A DNA stretch of 7,961 bases from Planctomycetota bacterium. Its GTDB lineage: Bacteria > Planctomycetota > PLA2 > JAEUHO01. This document shows positions 1 through 6,651 of this stretch, in pieces. The stretch is from positions 1-7,961 of the forward strand of contig JARGNS010000155.1 in assembly GCA_029213105.1 (NCBI GenBank), written 5' to 3'. Each line of letters opens with the position of its first letter. The stretch's first letter is position 1. A program made the position numbers and the translations under genes. The notes under the pieces are model-generated. The model made no database searches, was not told the DNA's origin, and worked only from the letters and a program-made list of their open reading frames with translations.

Positions 1-388
1 GCTACCGGCATGCGCAGCGAGTGCCACGGGGGATCCGATGCCGGCCGCCATGGGCCCGCCGCTGCACCAGGGCCTCGGGGCATGGCCGCGGCTTCGCCGT
101 CGCCACGCCACGTACGGGCTACCGGCATGCGCAGCGAGTGCCACGGAGGAGCCGATGCCAGGCGCCATGGGCTCGCCGCGGCACGCACGGGCTACCGGCA
201 TGCGCAGCGAGTGCCACGGAGGAGCCGATGCCGGCCGCCATGGGCTCGCCGCGGCACCAGGGCCTCGGGGCATGGCCGCGGCTTCGCCCCCGCCACGCCA
301 CGCACGGGCTACCGGCATGCGCAGCGAGTGCCACGGGGGATCCGATGCCGGCCGCCATGGGCTCGCCGCGGCACCAGGGCCTCAGGGC
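1..388. repeat. Tandem array of 117-bp GC-rich units
   Basis: Units begin with GCTACCGGCATGCGCAGCGA at 1, 118, 191 and 308. Units 1 (1-117) and 3 (191-307) are full length and differ at about 7 positions. Unit 2 (118-190) is 73 bp and lacks 44 bp, a loss bounded by short CAC direct repeats, as expected of slippage or recombination. Unit 4 (308-388) follows the consensus for about 80 bp and then diverges. Units 1 and 4 carry GGGGGATCC where units 2 and 3 carry GGAGGAGCC, so variants alternate. Each unit contains the palindromes GCATGC and CCATGG and a 7-bp inverted repeat, CCGGCAT/ATGCCGG; that inverted repeat is changed in unit 2. Unit 1 starts at base 1, so the array may continue leftwards. 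All three + frames are free of stops, but this looks like composition, not coding: the 73-bp unit shifts the frame between copies. Function unknown. Confidence 0.93.
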
Positions 389-497
389 CCGGCTACGGCG
401 GTGCCGCGGCCAAGCCCGGTACGGCTTCTCGCCGTCGCGGCCGCGGGGTCTCGGGGCCGGGTCGGGATCCGGGGCCCACAGGCGCCCCCGGAGCAAG

Positions 498-503
498 TAG
501 GCT
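498..503 (+). promoter_or_regulatory. Candidate -10 element (TAGGCT), possibly leaderless
   Basis: TAGGCT fits the TAnnnT pattern of a housekeeping-type -10 box and ends 7 nt before the chosen ATG at 511. A transcript starting 6-8 nt downstream would begin at or next to the ATG, giving a leaderless mRNA. This fits the absence of a well-placed Shine-Dalgarno: the nearest GGAG is at 490-493, 17 nt away. No -35 hexamer is recognisable 17 nt upstream. The call rests on position and on similar elements before the next two transcription units. Confidence 0.33.
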
Positions 504-510
504 TTGGGCC

Positions 511-3500
511 ATGCGACGTATCGTCCTCAGCGCCCTCCTCCTGGCCTTCGCCGCCGTCGCCACCGCAGACGAAGGCGACGGCTTCGACGCCCACCAGCAG
601 CGGCGCCTCTTCGGCGTCCGCGCGACCAACGCCGCGCGCTACGCCATCGACGAAGCCCGCACCGCCCTCGCCGACGGCCGCACCCTGCGCGCCCTCGAGG
701 TCTGCCAGCGCGTCCTCGACGAGATGAGCGATGACTTCTTCCTGCAAGAAGCCAAGAGCAAGCCGGAGTCCGTCCTCTGGAGCAGCGCCCCCGAAGTCGT
801 CCGCGAGATGCTCGCCGGCCTCGACGCCGAGCAACGCGCGGTCTACGAGCGCATCGCCGTACCCGGCGCCCAGCCGCTGCTCGAGCGCGCCCTGCGCATG
901 CGTGACGAACACGCCCTCGGCGAGGTCCTGCGTCGCTACGGTGCCAGCGAGGCCGGCCGCCGCGCCGCACGCGTGCTGGCCTCCATCCAGGCCGAGGCCG
1001 GACGCCACCGCGACGCCGCCCTGACCCTGCGCGAAGGCCTGCGCTACTCGCCGGATGACGCGGCCCTCTGGACGCGGCTCGTCGAAGCCCTCGCCGGCGC
1101 CGGCGAGCGCCGCGCCCTGAAGAACCTCGTCGTGCCCCCGTCGCTCCGGGCAGCCCGCGAGGAAGCGATCGCCACCCTGCCCCAAGCCCCGGGCCCGATC
1201 GGTTGGCCGGCCTGGGGCGGCCGCGCCTCCCGCGACGCCACGCATCCCGAGCGCACGCCGCCCCCCAGCCGCCTGCGCGCACGCGAGCGCACGGACTGGC
1301 AGCTGCGCGGCATCGAGAAGTCGCGCGGCGGCTGGCGCGGCATCCCCCCCGGCGAAGGCCCCTACCGGGCCATGCTCCCGTCGTTCCGCCCCATGCAGCC
1401 CGTCGTCGACGGCCGCACGGTCTACGTGGCCGACGGCCGCAGCGTGCGCGCGTTCGACACGTACTCGGCCCGCGAGGTCTGGTCGTTCGACGTGAACAGC
1501 GAGCCGACCCTGCCCCTGATGGAGCCCGGCCGGCTGCACTTCGGACGCACGAGCCTGGAGCGCGCCTTCTCGCCCGTCGTCGCGGGCAACCTCATCATCG
1601 CCACGGTCGAAGTCGGCGTGCCCTACGCCCCCGAGTACCTGCAGGGCTACGAGATCACCACGTACCTGCCGCGGCGCATCCTCGTGGGACTGGAGAAGGA
1701 CACCGGCCGCATGCGCTGGTGGATGGGGAGCGACGGCGTCGACCGGCTGCGCCTCGGCAGCGTCTCCATCGTCTCGGCGCCCGCCGTGAGCGAGGGGCTC
1801 GTGCTCGCCATGGGCGACGTCTACGAGGGCAACCACAACGTCTCGTTCCTCGCGTTCGACGTCGAGACCGGCGCGTTGCGCTGGCAGCGACCGCTCGGCT
1901 TCGGCCAGCAGGAACTCAACCTCTTCGGCGCCGCGCTGAAGGAGCTGGCGGCCAGCCCCGTCGCGGTCTCCGACGGCGTCGCCTACGCGAGCACCGGCCT
2001 CGGGTTCATCGCCGCCGTGGACGTACGCTCCGGTGTCCCGCGTTGGCTTGCCTCCTACGACATCGTCCCGATCGACAAGGTGCAGCTCTGGTACGACGCG
2101 CCCATCCGCGCCCCACGGCATGCGCCCTCCCCGCCCATCGTCTACGGCGAGCATCTGATCATCGCGCCGACCGACGGACAGCATGTCCACGTGTTCGACA
2201 AGCGCACGGGCGCGCTGTCGTGGCGCAAGCCCTACGCCCGCGGCCAGCTGGCCTACGGCGTCCAGGGCCAGCTCCTCGGCGTGGTCCATGACGGTCGACG
2301 CGATGTCGTGCTGCTGACGGACAGCGAGCTGCGCGCGCGCGCCTTGAGCGACGGCTCGACGCTCTGGCGTGGCCGCTTCGATCCGGAAGGCGACCGCGTC
2401 GTCGGACGCGGGGCCGTGGCCGGGGGGGACGTGCTCGTGCCCACGAGCGGCGGACTGCAGCGCTTCTCCCTCGCCGGCGATGGCGCCTACAAGGGCACCC
2501 ACGAGTGGCCCGAGGGGGCCGCCCCCGGCAACCTCCTGCCGCTCCCGCGGGTCCTGGTCGTCACGACCCGTTCGGACATCCAGTGGTTCTACGACTGGGC
2601 GGCGATCGAGCGCGAAGTAGCCAAGCGCCGCCGCGAGAACCCCGATGATCCGACGATCCTCCTCGAGGCCGGCGAGATGTACCTGCGCGGTGGCGGCGAG
2701 ATCGAGCGCGCCCTCGCGGCGTTCCAGGAAGCCCGCCGCGTGGCCGAGCGCTCGGCACCGGAGCTCGTGGGGCGCGCCGAGCAAGGCCTCTACGCCACGT
2801 ACCTCACCGAGGGAGACCAACGCGTCGGCGCGTTCGCCCAGCAGGCGATCGTGAGCTACCGCAAGGCCCTCGTGCACGCGGGGGACGCCGAGGAGCGCGT
2901 GCTGGCGCGCATCCGCATCCACCGCGCCCTGAAGGACGCCGACACGGCCGCGCGCGTGAAGAACCTCGAAGCGCTCGTCGAGGAGGCCGAGGATGCCTTC
3001 GGCCGCTTCGAGGTCGTGTCCGAGCCGGTACCCGCCGCCGCCGCGGCGCTGCTCGAGCTTGCACGCCTGCATCTCGCAACCGACCGACCGGCCGAGGCGA
3101 TCGACGCCCTGCAGCGCATCCTCCTCGAGCAGCCCGATGCCGCGTTCCCCACCGGACCCGCCCGGGACATCGCCCGCGACACGATCGGTGACATCCTGAA
3201 GCGCGTGGGGCCGATGCCCTACCGCCGGCACGAGCAGCGCGCCAAGGCGATCCTCACCAAGGCCCGGCAGGACGGCGACAGCGCGCTCATCGAGAAGCTC
3301 CTGCGCGACTACCCCAATGCGGCGGTGGTGTCCGACGCGCTGCTCGAGCGCGCCCGGGGCCTCGTGGCCGCGGAGCAACCGCTCGAGGCCGCGCGCTACC
3401 TGCAGCGCCTGCTCCGTAGCACGCCCCCGGAGCATCCGCTCGTGCCGACGGCCCTCGCCGCCCTCGCCCAGGCCTACCGCTTGGCGGGCGCCCGCGGCGC

Positions 3501-4899
3501 CGCCGGCGCCACGCTGGCCCGTCTCGAGGACACCTACCCACGCGCCCGCGTGTCCTGGGGCGGCCGCACCGAGACCGGCGCGACCTTCGCCGCCGCCGAG
3601 CGCGAGGCGCTGGTGTGGCCGGAAGCGGACACCGGCCCCGTCGCGCCGCTGCGCGCCCCGCTGGAGGAGGTCCACTTCGAGCCGGTAGGCGACGAGGAGC
3701 TTGCCCGACCGATCACCCTCGCGACGGACCTGAGCCGCGGCGGCTCGCCGCGGCCCGCCCCGTACGCACTCATGATGCGCGGCGACGCCATGGTGCTCTT
3801 CGACCTGAAGAAGGGCTCCGTCGCCTGGACCCAGCGCATCGGACACTGCCAGCGTGCGGCCTACGCCGACGGCGTCCTCGTCGTGGCCCTGACCCGCGAG
3901 CTGCGCGGACTCGATGCCAGCACGGGCAAGCAGCTGTGGTCTCGCAAGACCGAGGCCATGGCGCGCGACCTCCAGATTGCCGGCGGGCTGGTCTTCGGAC
4001 ACATGCAGGACGTCAGTCGCGGCGGCCGTGGCGACCAACGCCTCGAAGCCGTGGACGTCATGCAGGGCACGGCCGTCTGGTCGCGGGCCCTGCCGCGCGC
4101 CGACTACCGCTCGCTGCGCGCCTGGGGCGGCCACGTCCTGCTCCAGCAGGTCGACTACCGCAATCGCACGGCGCGCAGTCGCCTGCTCGTCTACCAGACC
4201 TTCGATGGCACGCGCCGCCACGAGATCGAGATCCCCGTGTCGGTCGAGGGCCTGCCGGTGACCACGCGCGGCCTCTACATCGTCGCCGGGCGGGCCGGCA
4301 AGCGCAGCCAGCGTGTGCTCGCCGCCCTCGACATCGAGGCCGGTGCCATCGCCTGGCAGAAGACGATCAAGGGCAGCGATGCGGTCTGCGCCCTGGCGAC
4401 CACCGGCCCCCAGATCGTCATCCTGCGCGCCGACGGCAGCGTCCTGACCCACCAGATCGAAACCGGCGTGGCGGTGGCCGAGACGCGTGTCTACGTCACC
4501 GACCGCGGTCGGGCCTGCCCCTTCCCCGGGACCGAGCTCATCGCCTCGGGTGGCCGCATCACGCTCATCCCGTGGGCGCGCCGGCCGAACTTCGGCGTGG
4601 TCAGCTTCGAGCGTCGCACGGGCAAGCTGGCCTGGGACTCGCCGTACGAAGACAAGGTCTCGCCCTCGAAGGCCGTGTTGATCCAGCGCGGCGACGTCAT
4701 CTGCGTGATGGTGTCGTTCCCGAAGGACCGGGTCCAGCACATCCTCGTCCGGCTCATCGACGCGCGGGACGGCACGATCCTGCAGGAAATCGAGCCGGAT
4801 GGCCTCTCGAAGGAGAACTGGATCCCGACCGTGGTCGAGGGCCACGGGACCCTGGTCATCTTCGGCAAGAAGGGCGCCAGCCTGTTCCGCGCCCGATAG
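511..4899 (+). CDS. Secreted dual PQQ-like beta-propeller protein with central TPR domain
   Basis: Encodes 1462 residues. The start at 511 gives a clean signal peptide (Met-Arg-Arg, hydrophobic core, Ala-Thr-Ala before Asp-Glu; cleavage near residue 19), so the protein is exported. The frame stays open to the window edge with an ATG at 10, but that extension would translate the repeat array and bury the signal peptide, so it was not used. Domains: TPR-like helices at about 25-230; a Trp-Pro-x-Trp-Gly-Gly entry motif near 230, typical before PQQ-like propellers; first propeller at about 295-690 with blade motifs such as ALRWQRP and ALSWRKP; TPR-like helices at about 705-1010, starting at NPDDPTILLEAGEMYLRGG; second propeller at about 1085-1462 with QLWSRK, AVWSRA, AIAWQK and LAWDSP. 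There is no CxxCH haem motif and no sign of a quinoprotein dehydrogenase active site, so it is more likely a scaffold or binding protein of the BamB/PQQ_2 class than an enzyme. Exact role unknown; domain calls are firm, blade counts approximate. Confidence 0.9.
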   Translation: MRRIVLSALLLAFAAVATADEGDGFDAHQQRRLFGVRATNAARYAIDEARTALADGRTLRALEVCQRVLDEMSDDFFLQEAKSKPESVLWSSAPEVVREMLAGLDAEQRAVYERIAVPGAQPLLERALRMRDEHALGEVLRRYGASEAGRRAARVLASIQAEAGRHRDAALTLREGLRYSPDDAALWTRLVEALAGAGERRALKNLVVPPSLRAAREEAIATLPQAPGPIGWPAWGGRASRDATHPERTPPPSRLRARERTDWQLRGIEKSRGGWRGIPPGEGPYRAMLPSFRPMQPVVDGRTVYVADGRSVRAFDTYSAREVWSFDVNSEPTLPLMEPGRLHFGRTSLERAFSPVVAGNLIIATVEVGVPYAPEYLQGYEITTYLPRRILVGLEKDTGRMRWWMGSDGVDRLRLGSVSIVSAPAVSEGLVLAMGDVYEGNHNVSFLAFDVETGALRWQRPLGFGQQELNLFGAALKELAASPVAVSDGVAYASTGLGFIAAVDVRSGVPRWLASYDIVPIDKVQLWYDAPIRAPRHAPSPPIVYGEHLIIAPTDGQHVHVFDKRTGALSWRKPYARGQLAYGVQGQLLGVVHDGRRDVVLLTDSELRARALSDGSTLWRGRFDPEGDRVVGRGAVAGGDVLVPTSGGLQRFSLAGDGAYKGTHEWPEGAAPGNLLPLPRVLVVTTRSDIQWFYDWAAIEREVAKRRRENPDDPTILLEAGEMYLRGGGEIERALAAFQEARRVAERSAPELVGRAEQGLYATYLTEGDQRVGAFAQQAIVSYRKALVHAGDAEERVLARIRIHRALKDADTAARVKNLEALVEEAEDAFGRFEVVSEPVPAAAAALLELARLHLATDRPAEAIDALQRILLEQPDAAFPTGPARDIARDTIGDILKRVGPMPYRRHEQRAKAILTKARQDGDSALIEKLLRDYPNAAVVSDALLERARGLVAAEQPLEAARYLQRLLRSTPPEHPLVPTALAALAQAYRLAGARGAAGATLARLEDTYPRARVSWGGRTETGATFAAAEREALVWPEADTGPVAPLRAPLEEVHFEPVGDEELARPITLATDLSRGGSPRPAPYALMMRGDAMVLFDLKKGSVAWTQRIGHCQRAAYADGVLVVALTRELRGLDASTGKQLWSRKTEAMARDLQIAGGLVFGHMQDVSRGGRGDQRLEAVDVMQGTAVWSRALPRADYRSLRAWGGHVLLQQVDYRNRTARSRLLVYQTFDGTRRHEIEIPVSVEGLPVTTRGLYIVAGRAGKRSQRVLAALDIEAGAIAWQKTIKGSDAVCALATTGPQIVILRADGSVLTHQIETGVAVAETRVYVTDRGRACPFPGTELIASGGRITLIPWARRPNFGVVSFERRTGKLAWDSPYEDKVSPSKAVLIQRGDVICVMVSFPKDRVQHILVRLIDARDGTILQEIEPDGLSKENWIPTVVEGHGTLVIFGKKGASLFRAR

Positions 4900-4965
4900 C
4901 CCTGCTGGGTCGGTTCGGACCGGGGCCGGCCAAGGGCAAGGCAGCGCCCCCCCCACCCGGCCGGC

Positions 4966-4971
4966 TAGAGT
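4966..4971 (+). promoter_or_regulatory. Candidate -10 element (TAGAGT) in CGGCTAGAGT
   Basis: The 80-bp gap after the propeller gene contains CCGGCTAGAGTCCC. TAGAGT matches TAnnnT and ends 8 nt before the putative start of the squalene-cyclase-fold gene at 4980. This is almost the same geometry as the element before the propeller gene. The CGGCTA core recurs before the sigma factor gene. No -35 box and no Shine-Dalgarno are evident. If real, the second gene has its own, possibly leaderless, transcript and is not simply read through from the first. Confidence 0.33.
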
Positions 4972-4979
4972 CCCTAACC

Positions 4980-6187
4980 CTGCGACGGCCTCTGGCTCCC
5001 CCCCCTGCTCGCGCTTGCCGCGCTCGTGGTCCTGTTCGCCCCGGCGGGCAGCTCCCCCGCCGCGGCCGACAATGCCGAGGACACACGCCTCGTGAACGCG
5101 GCGGCCAAGCGGGCCATCGAGAGCGGCACGAAGTTCCTGCTCGCCCTGCAGCAGCCCGCCGGCTCCTGGCACAGCGACGCGGGCAAGAAGGTCAACGAGA
5201 CCTACCGCGTGTTCTCCGACGGCAAGAACGTGCCCCATGTGGGTGTCACGTCCCTGGCCGTGCTCTCCCTCCTGGCCGGCGGGAACATCCCGGGCCGTGG
5301 GGGCCGCCCTGGACAAGGCGATCGATTTCATCTGCGCCCAGGTCCAACCGAGCTCCGGCTACGTGGCCGCCCACGGCACGCGCATGTACAGCCACGCGTT
5401 CGCCACCCTGGCCCTGGCCGAGGTCTACGGGGTCTCGCGCCGTGAGAAGGTGCGCAACAAGCTCCAGGAAGCGATCGAGTTCACCGTCAAGTCCCAGAAC
5501 GGCACGGGGGGCTGGCGTTACGTGCCGTTCACCAACGACAGCGACATGAGCGTCACGGTGTGCCAGGTGGTCGCGCTCCGCGCCGCCCGCAACGTCGGCA
5601 TCAAGGTGCCCCGCAAGACCATCGATCGCGCCCTGCGCTACGTCATCGAGAGCGCCATCACCACCACCTCGAACACGCGCTCGAGCTACCTGGGGGCCTT
5701 CTGGTACCAGCCGCACGACCAGAAGTTCAACCGCCCGTCCTTCGCCCTGTGTGCTGCGGGCCTGACCACGCTGTTCCAGGCGGGTCTCTACGACGACGAG
5801 TCGATGCGCCGGCACATCAAGACGAACAAGATCGTGAAGAACCCGCCGCCGAGCATCCAGCGCTCGGTCGCGTACATGCGCAAGGAGTACCGCGCGATCC
5901 ACGGGCGCCCCGGTGGCCCGGAGCACTACTTCTACTACTACGGCAACTACTACGCGGCCCAGGCCATGTACCAGATCGGCGGCAAGCACCCCGAGCAGTG
6001 GTCCGGTTGGTACCGCATGGTGCGCGACGACCTGCTCGCGATGATGCGCTCCCGGCGCAACCCCGAGACCGGCCGCCCCGAGGTCTACTGGGCCAGCAAC
6101 GTCGACCGCACGAACGCGTACGCCACCGCCTGCGCCCTGCTCATCCTGCAGTTTCCTTTGGATCATCTGCCCATCCACCAGCGCTAG
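4980..6187 (+). pseudogene. Squalene-cyclase-fold (prenyltransferase/squalene oxidase repeat) secreted protein, frame broken twice
   Basis: The protein can be rebuilt to about 401 residues from three frames. From 4980 the sequence reads (CTG)-Arg-Arg-Pro-Leu-Ala-Pro-Pro; after the C8 run (4998-5005) the frame moves by +1 into LLALAALVVLFAPAGSSPAAA-DN, a signal peptide. One C fewer joins the two. The middle frame runs through LLALQQPAGSW and VTSLAVLSLLAGGNIPGRG, typical alpha/alpha-toroid repeats. At the G5 run (5299-5303) homology moves +1 again into GAALDKAIDFICAQ and continues to the stop at 6185-6187. The start would be CTG, or an ATG that mutated or was misread; no ATG, GTG or TTG lies in a suitable position before the signal peptide (GTG at 5026 lies inside the hydrophobic core). 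Known planctomycete homologues usually have a few more residues after Pro-Gly-Arg-Gly, so a small deletion at the second break is also possible. Sequence error or a young pseudogene: I cannot decide. Confidence 0.72.
5237..6187 (+). CDS. Intact main reading frame of the squalene-cyclase-fold protein (C-terminal three quarters)
   Basis: This frame is 316 codons, but its first 20 or so codons (ATG at 5237 to about 5296) are a shadow of the upstream frame; genuine family sequence starts near 5297 with Val-Gly-Ala-Ala-Leu-Asp. It then shows helical-pair repeats with the family's signature phrases: QNGTGGWRY (a QW-like motif), DSDMSVTVCQVVALRAARN followed by GIKVPRKTIDRALRYV, HYFYYYGNYYAAQAMYQIGG, and the C-terminal ALLILQFPLDHLPIHQR. 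The last matches the ending usual in planctomycete members, so the C-terminus is complete. The catalytic Asp-x-Asp-Asp motif of squalene-hopene cyclases is not seen, so hopanoid synthesis is unlikely. With the signal peptide encoded just upstream, the likely place is the periplasm or cell surface. Substrate and role are unknown. As it stands, this frame lacks its own export signal. Confidence 0.8.
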   Translation: MWVSRPWPCSPSWPAGTSRAVGAALDKAIDFICAQVQPSSGYVAAHGTRMYSHAFATLALAEVYGVSRREKVRNKLQEAIEFTVKSQNGTGGWRYVPFTNDSDMSVTVCQVVALRAARNVGIKVPRKTIDRALRYVIESAITTTSNTRSSYLGAFWYQPHDQKFNRPSFALCAAGLTTLFQAGLYDDESMRRHIKTNKIVKNPPPSIQRSVAYMRKEYRAIHGRPGGPEHYFYYYGNYYAAQAMYQIGGKHPEQWSGWYRMVRDDLLAMMRSRRNPETGRPEVYWASNVDRTNAYATACALLILQFPLDHLPIHQR

Positions 6188-6189
6188 GG

Positions 6190-6512
6190 CTGCGCCCGAC
6201 GATCCTCTCGCTGCGCCGCGACCCGGCGTGCCCGCGCATCCTCAACGTGCAGGAAGCACGCCTGCGGTGCACGTGCCCACCATGCCGCCGGCTCGCATCG
6301 GTCTCCTCGGGCTCGCGACAGAGCGCTCCCGGATCCTGCGCCCGACGATCCTCTCGCTGCGCCGCGACCCGGCGTGCCCGCGCATCCTCAACGTGCAGGA
6401 AGCACGCCTGCGGTGCACGTGCCCACCATGCCGCCGGCTCGCATCGGTCTCCTCGGGCTCGCGACAGAGCGCTCCCGGATCCTGCGCCCGACGATCCTCT
6501 CGCTGCGCCGCG
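6190..6512. repeat. 146-bp direct tandem repeat, two perfect copies plus 31-bp partial
   Basis: Copies at 6190-6335 and 6336-6481 are identical base for base; a third begins at 6482 and matches for 31 bp to 6512. Each full copy holds a perfect small hairpin, CGTGC-AGGAA-GCACG (6246-6260 and 6392-6406), and the palindromes GCACGTGC and GAGCGCTC, with GGATCC across the unit junctions. The array begins 3 bases after the stop codon of the upstream gene and fills most of the 464-bp gap before the sigma factor. No spacer-repeat alternation is present, so it is not a CRISPR array. I see no credible gene in the region. Complete identity implies a recent duplication or ongoing homogenisation; an assembly artefact is also possible. 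Confidence 0.95.
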
Positions 6513-6573
6513 GCCCGCCCCGAAAGCGTCTCCGGGCGCCGTGCGCACGCCCCCCCAGCCGCCACACCGCGGC

Positions 6574-6579
6574 TATCCT
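6574..6579 (+). promoter_or_regulatory. Candidate -10 element (TATCCT) for the sigma/FecR operon
   Basis: GCGGCTATCCTTCC lies between the 146-bp array and the sigma factor gene. TATCCT matches TAnnnT and, like the element at 4966, is preceded by CGGC. It ends 72 nt before the ATG at 6652, so the transcript would have a leader of about 65 nt. No convincing -35 hexamer is seen, and no motif identifies autoregulation by the ECF factor. Confidence 0.3.
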
Positions 6580-6651
6580 TCCGGCGGGGCGGTTTTCCTC
6601 CGAACCCCTGGAGCATTGCGCGGTTTGACTCCCTGCCCGCCGGAACCCGAC

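Noticed and set aside
1..388. CRISPR-like array
   Set aside because: Units are 117 bp and contiguous, with no unique spacers and no cas genes nearby; the same reasoning applies to the 146-bp array.
10..510. In-frame N-terminal extension of the propeller gene through the repeat array (ATG at 10)
   Set aside because: It would translate degenerate repeats and place the signal peptide about 167 residues inside the protein; all three + frames are open here because of composition.
511..4899. Quinoprotein dehydrogenase (true PQQ enzyme)
   Set aside because: No CxxCH, no adjacent-cysteine motif, and the repeats are of the non-catalytic PQQ-like/BamB type.
4905..4950. Possible intrinsic terminator after the propeller gene (CGGT-TCGG-ACCG and GC-rich palindromes)
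   Set aside because: The stem is only 4 bp and no T-run follows; in such GC-rich DNA these small stems are expected by chance.
382..5331. A 1649-codon open frame on the - strand
   Set aside because: It is an antisense shadow of the propeller gene and part of the toroid gene, caused by high GC and codon periodicity; the translation is low complexity, shows no recognisable domain, and crosses gene borders.
3615..5549. A 644-codon + strand open frame crossing the end of the propeller gene
   Set aside because: Arg/Pro/Ala-rich out-of-frame translation that overlaps two genes; only its short stretch at 4980-5003 is of interest, as the start of the toroid gene.
5246..6178. 310-codon - strand open frame opposite the toroid gene
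   Set aside because: Antisense shadow; the + strand has clear family motifs throughout.
4980..6187. Squalene-hopene cyclase for hopanoid synthesis
   Set aside because: It has the fold-family repeats but is too short (about 400 residues versus more than 600), lacks Asp-x-Asp-Asp and carries a signal peptide.
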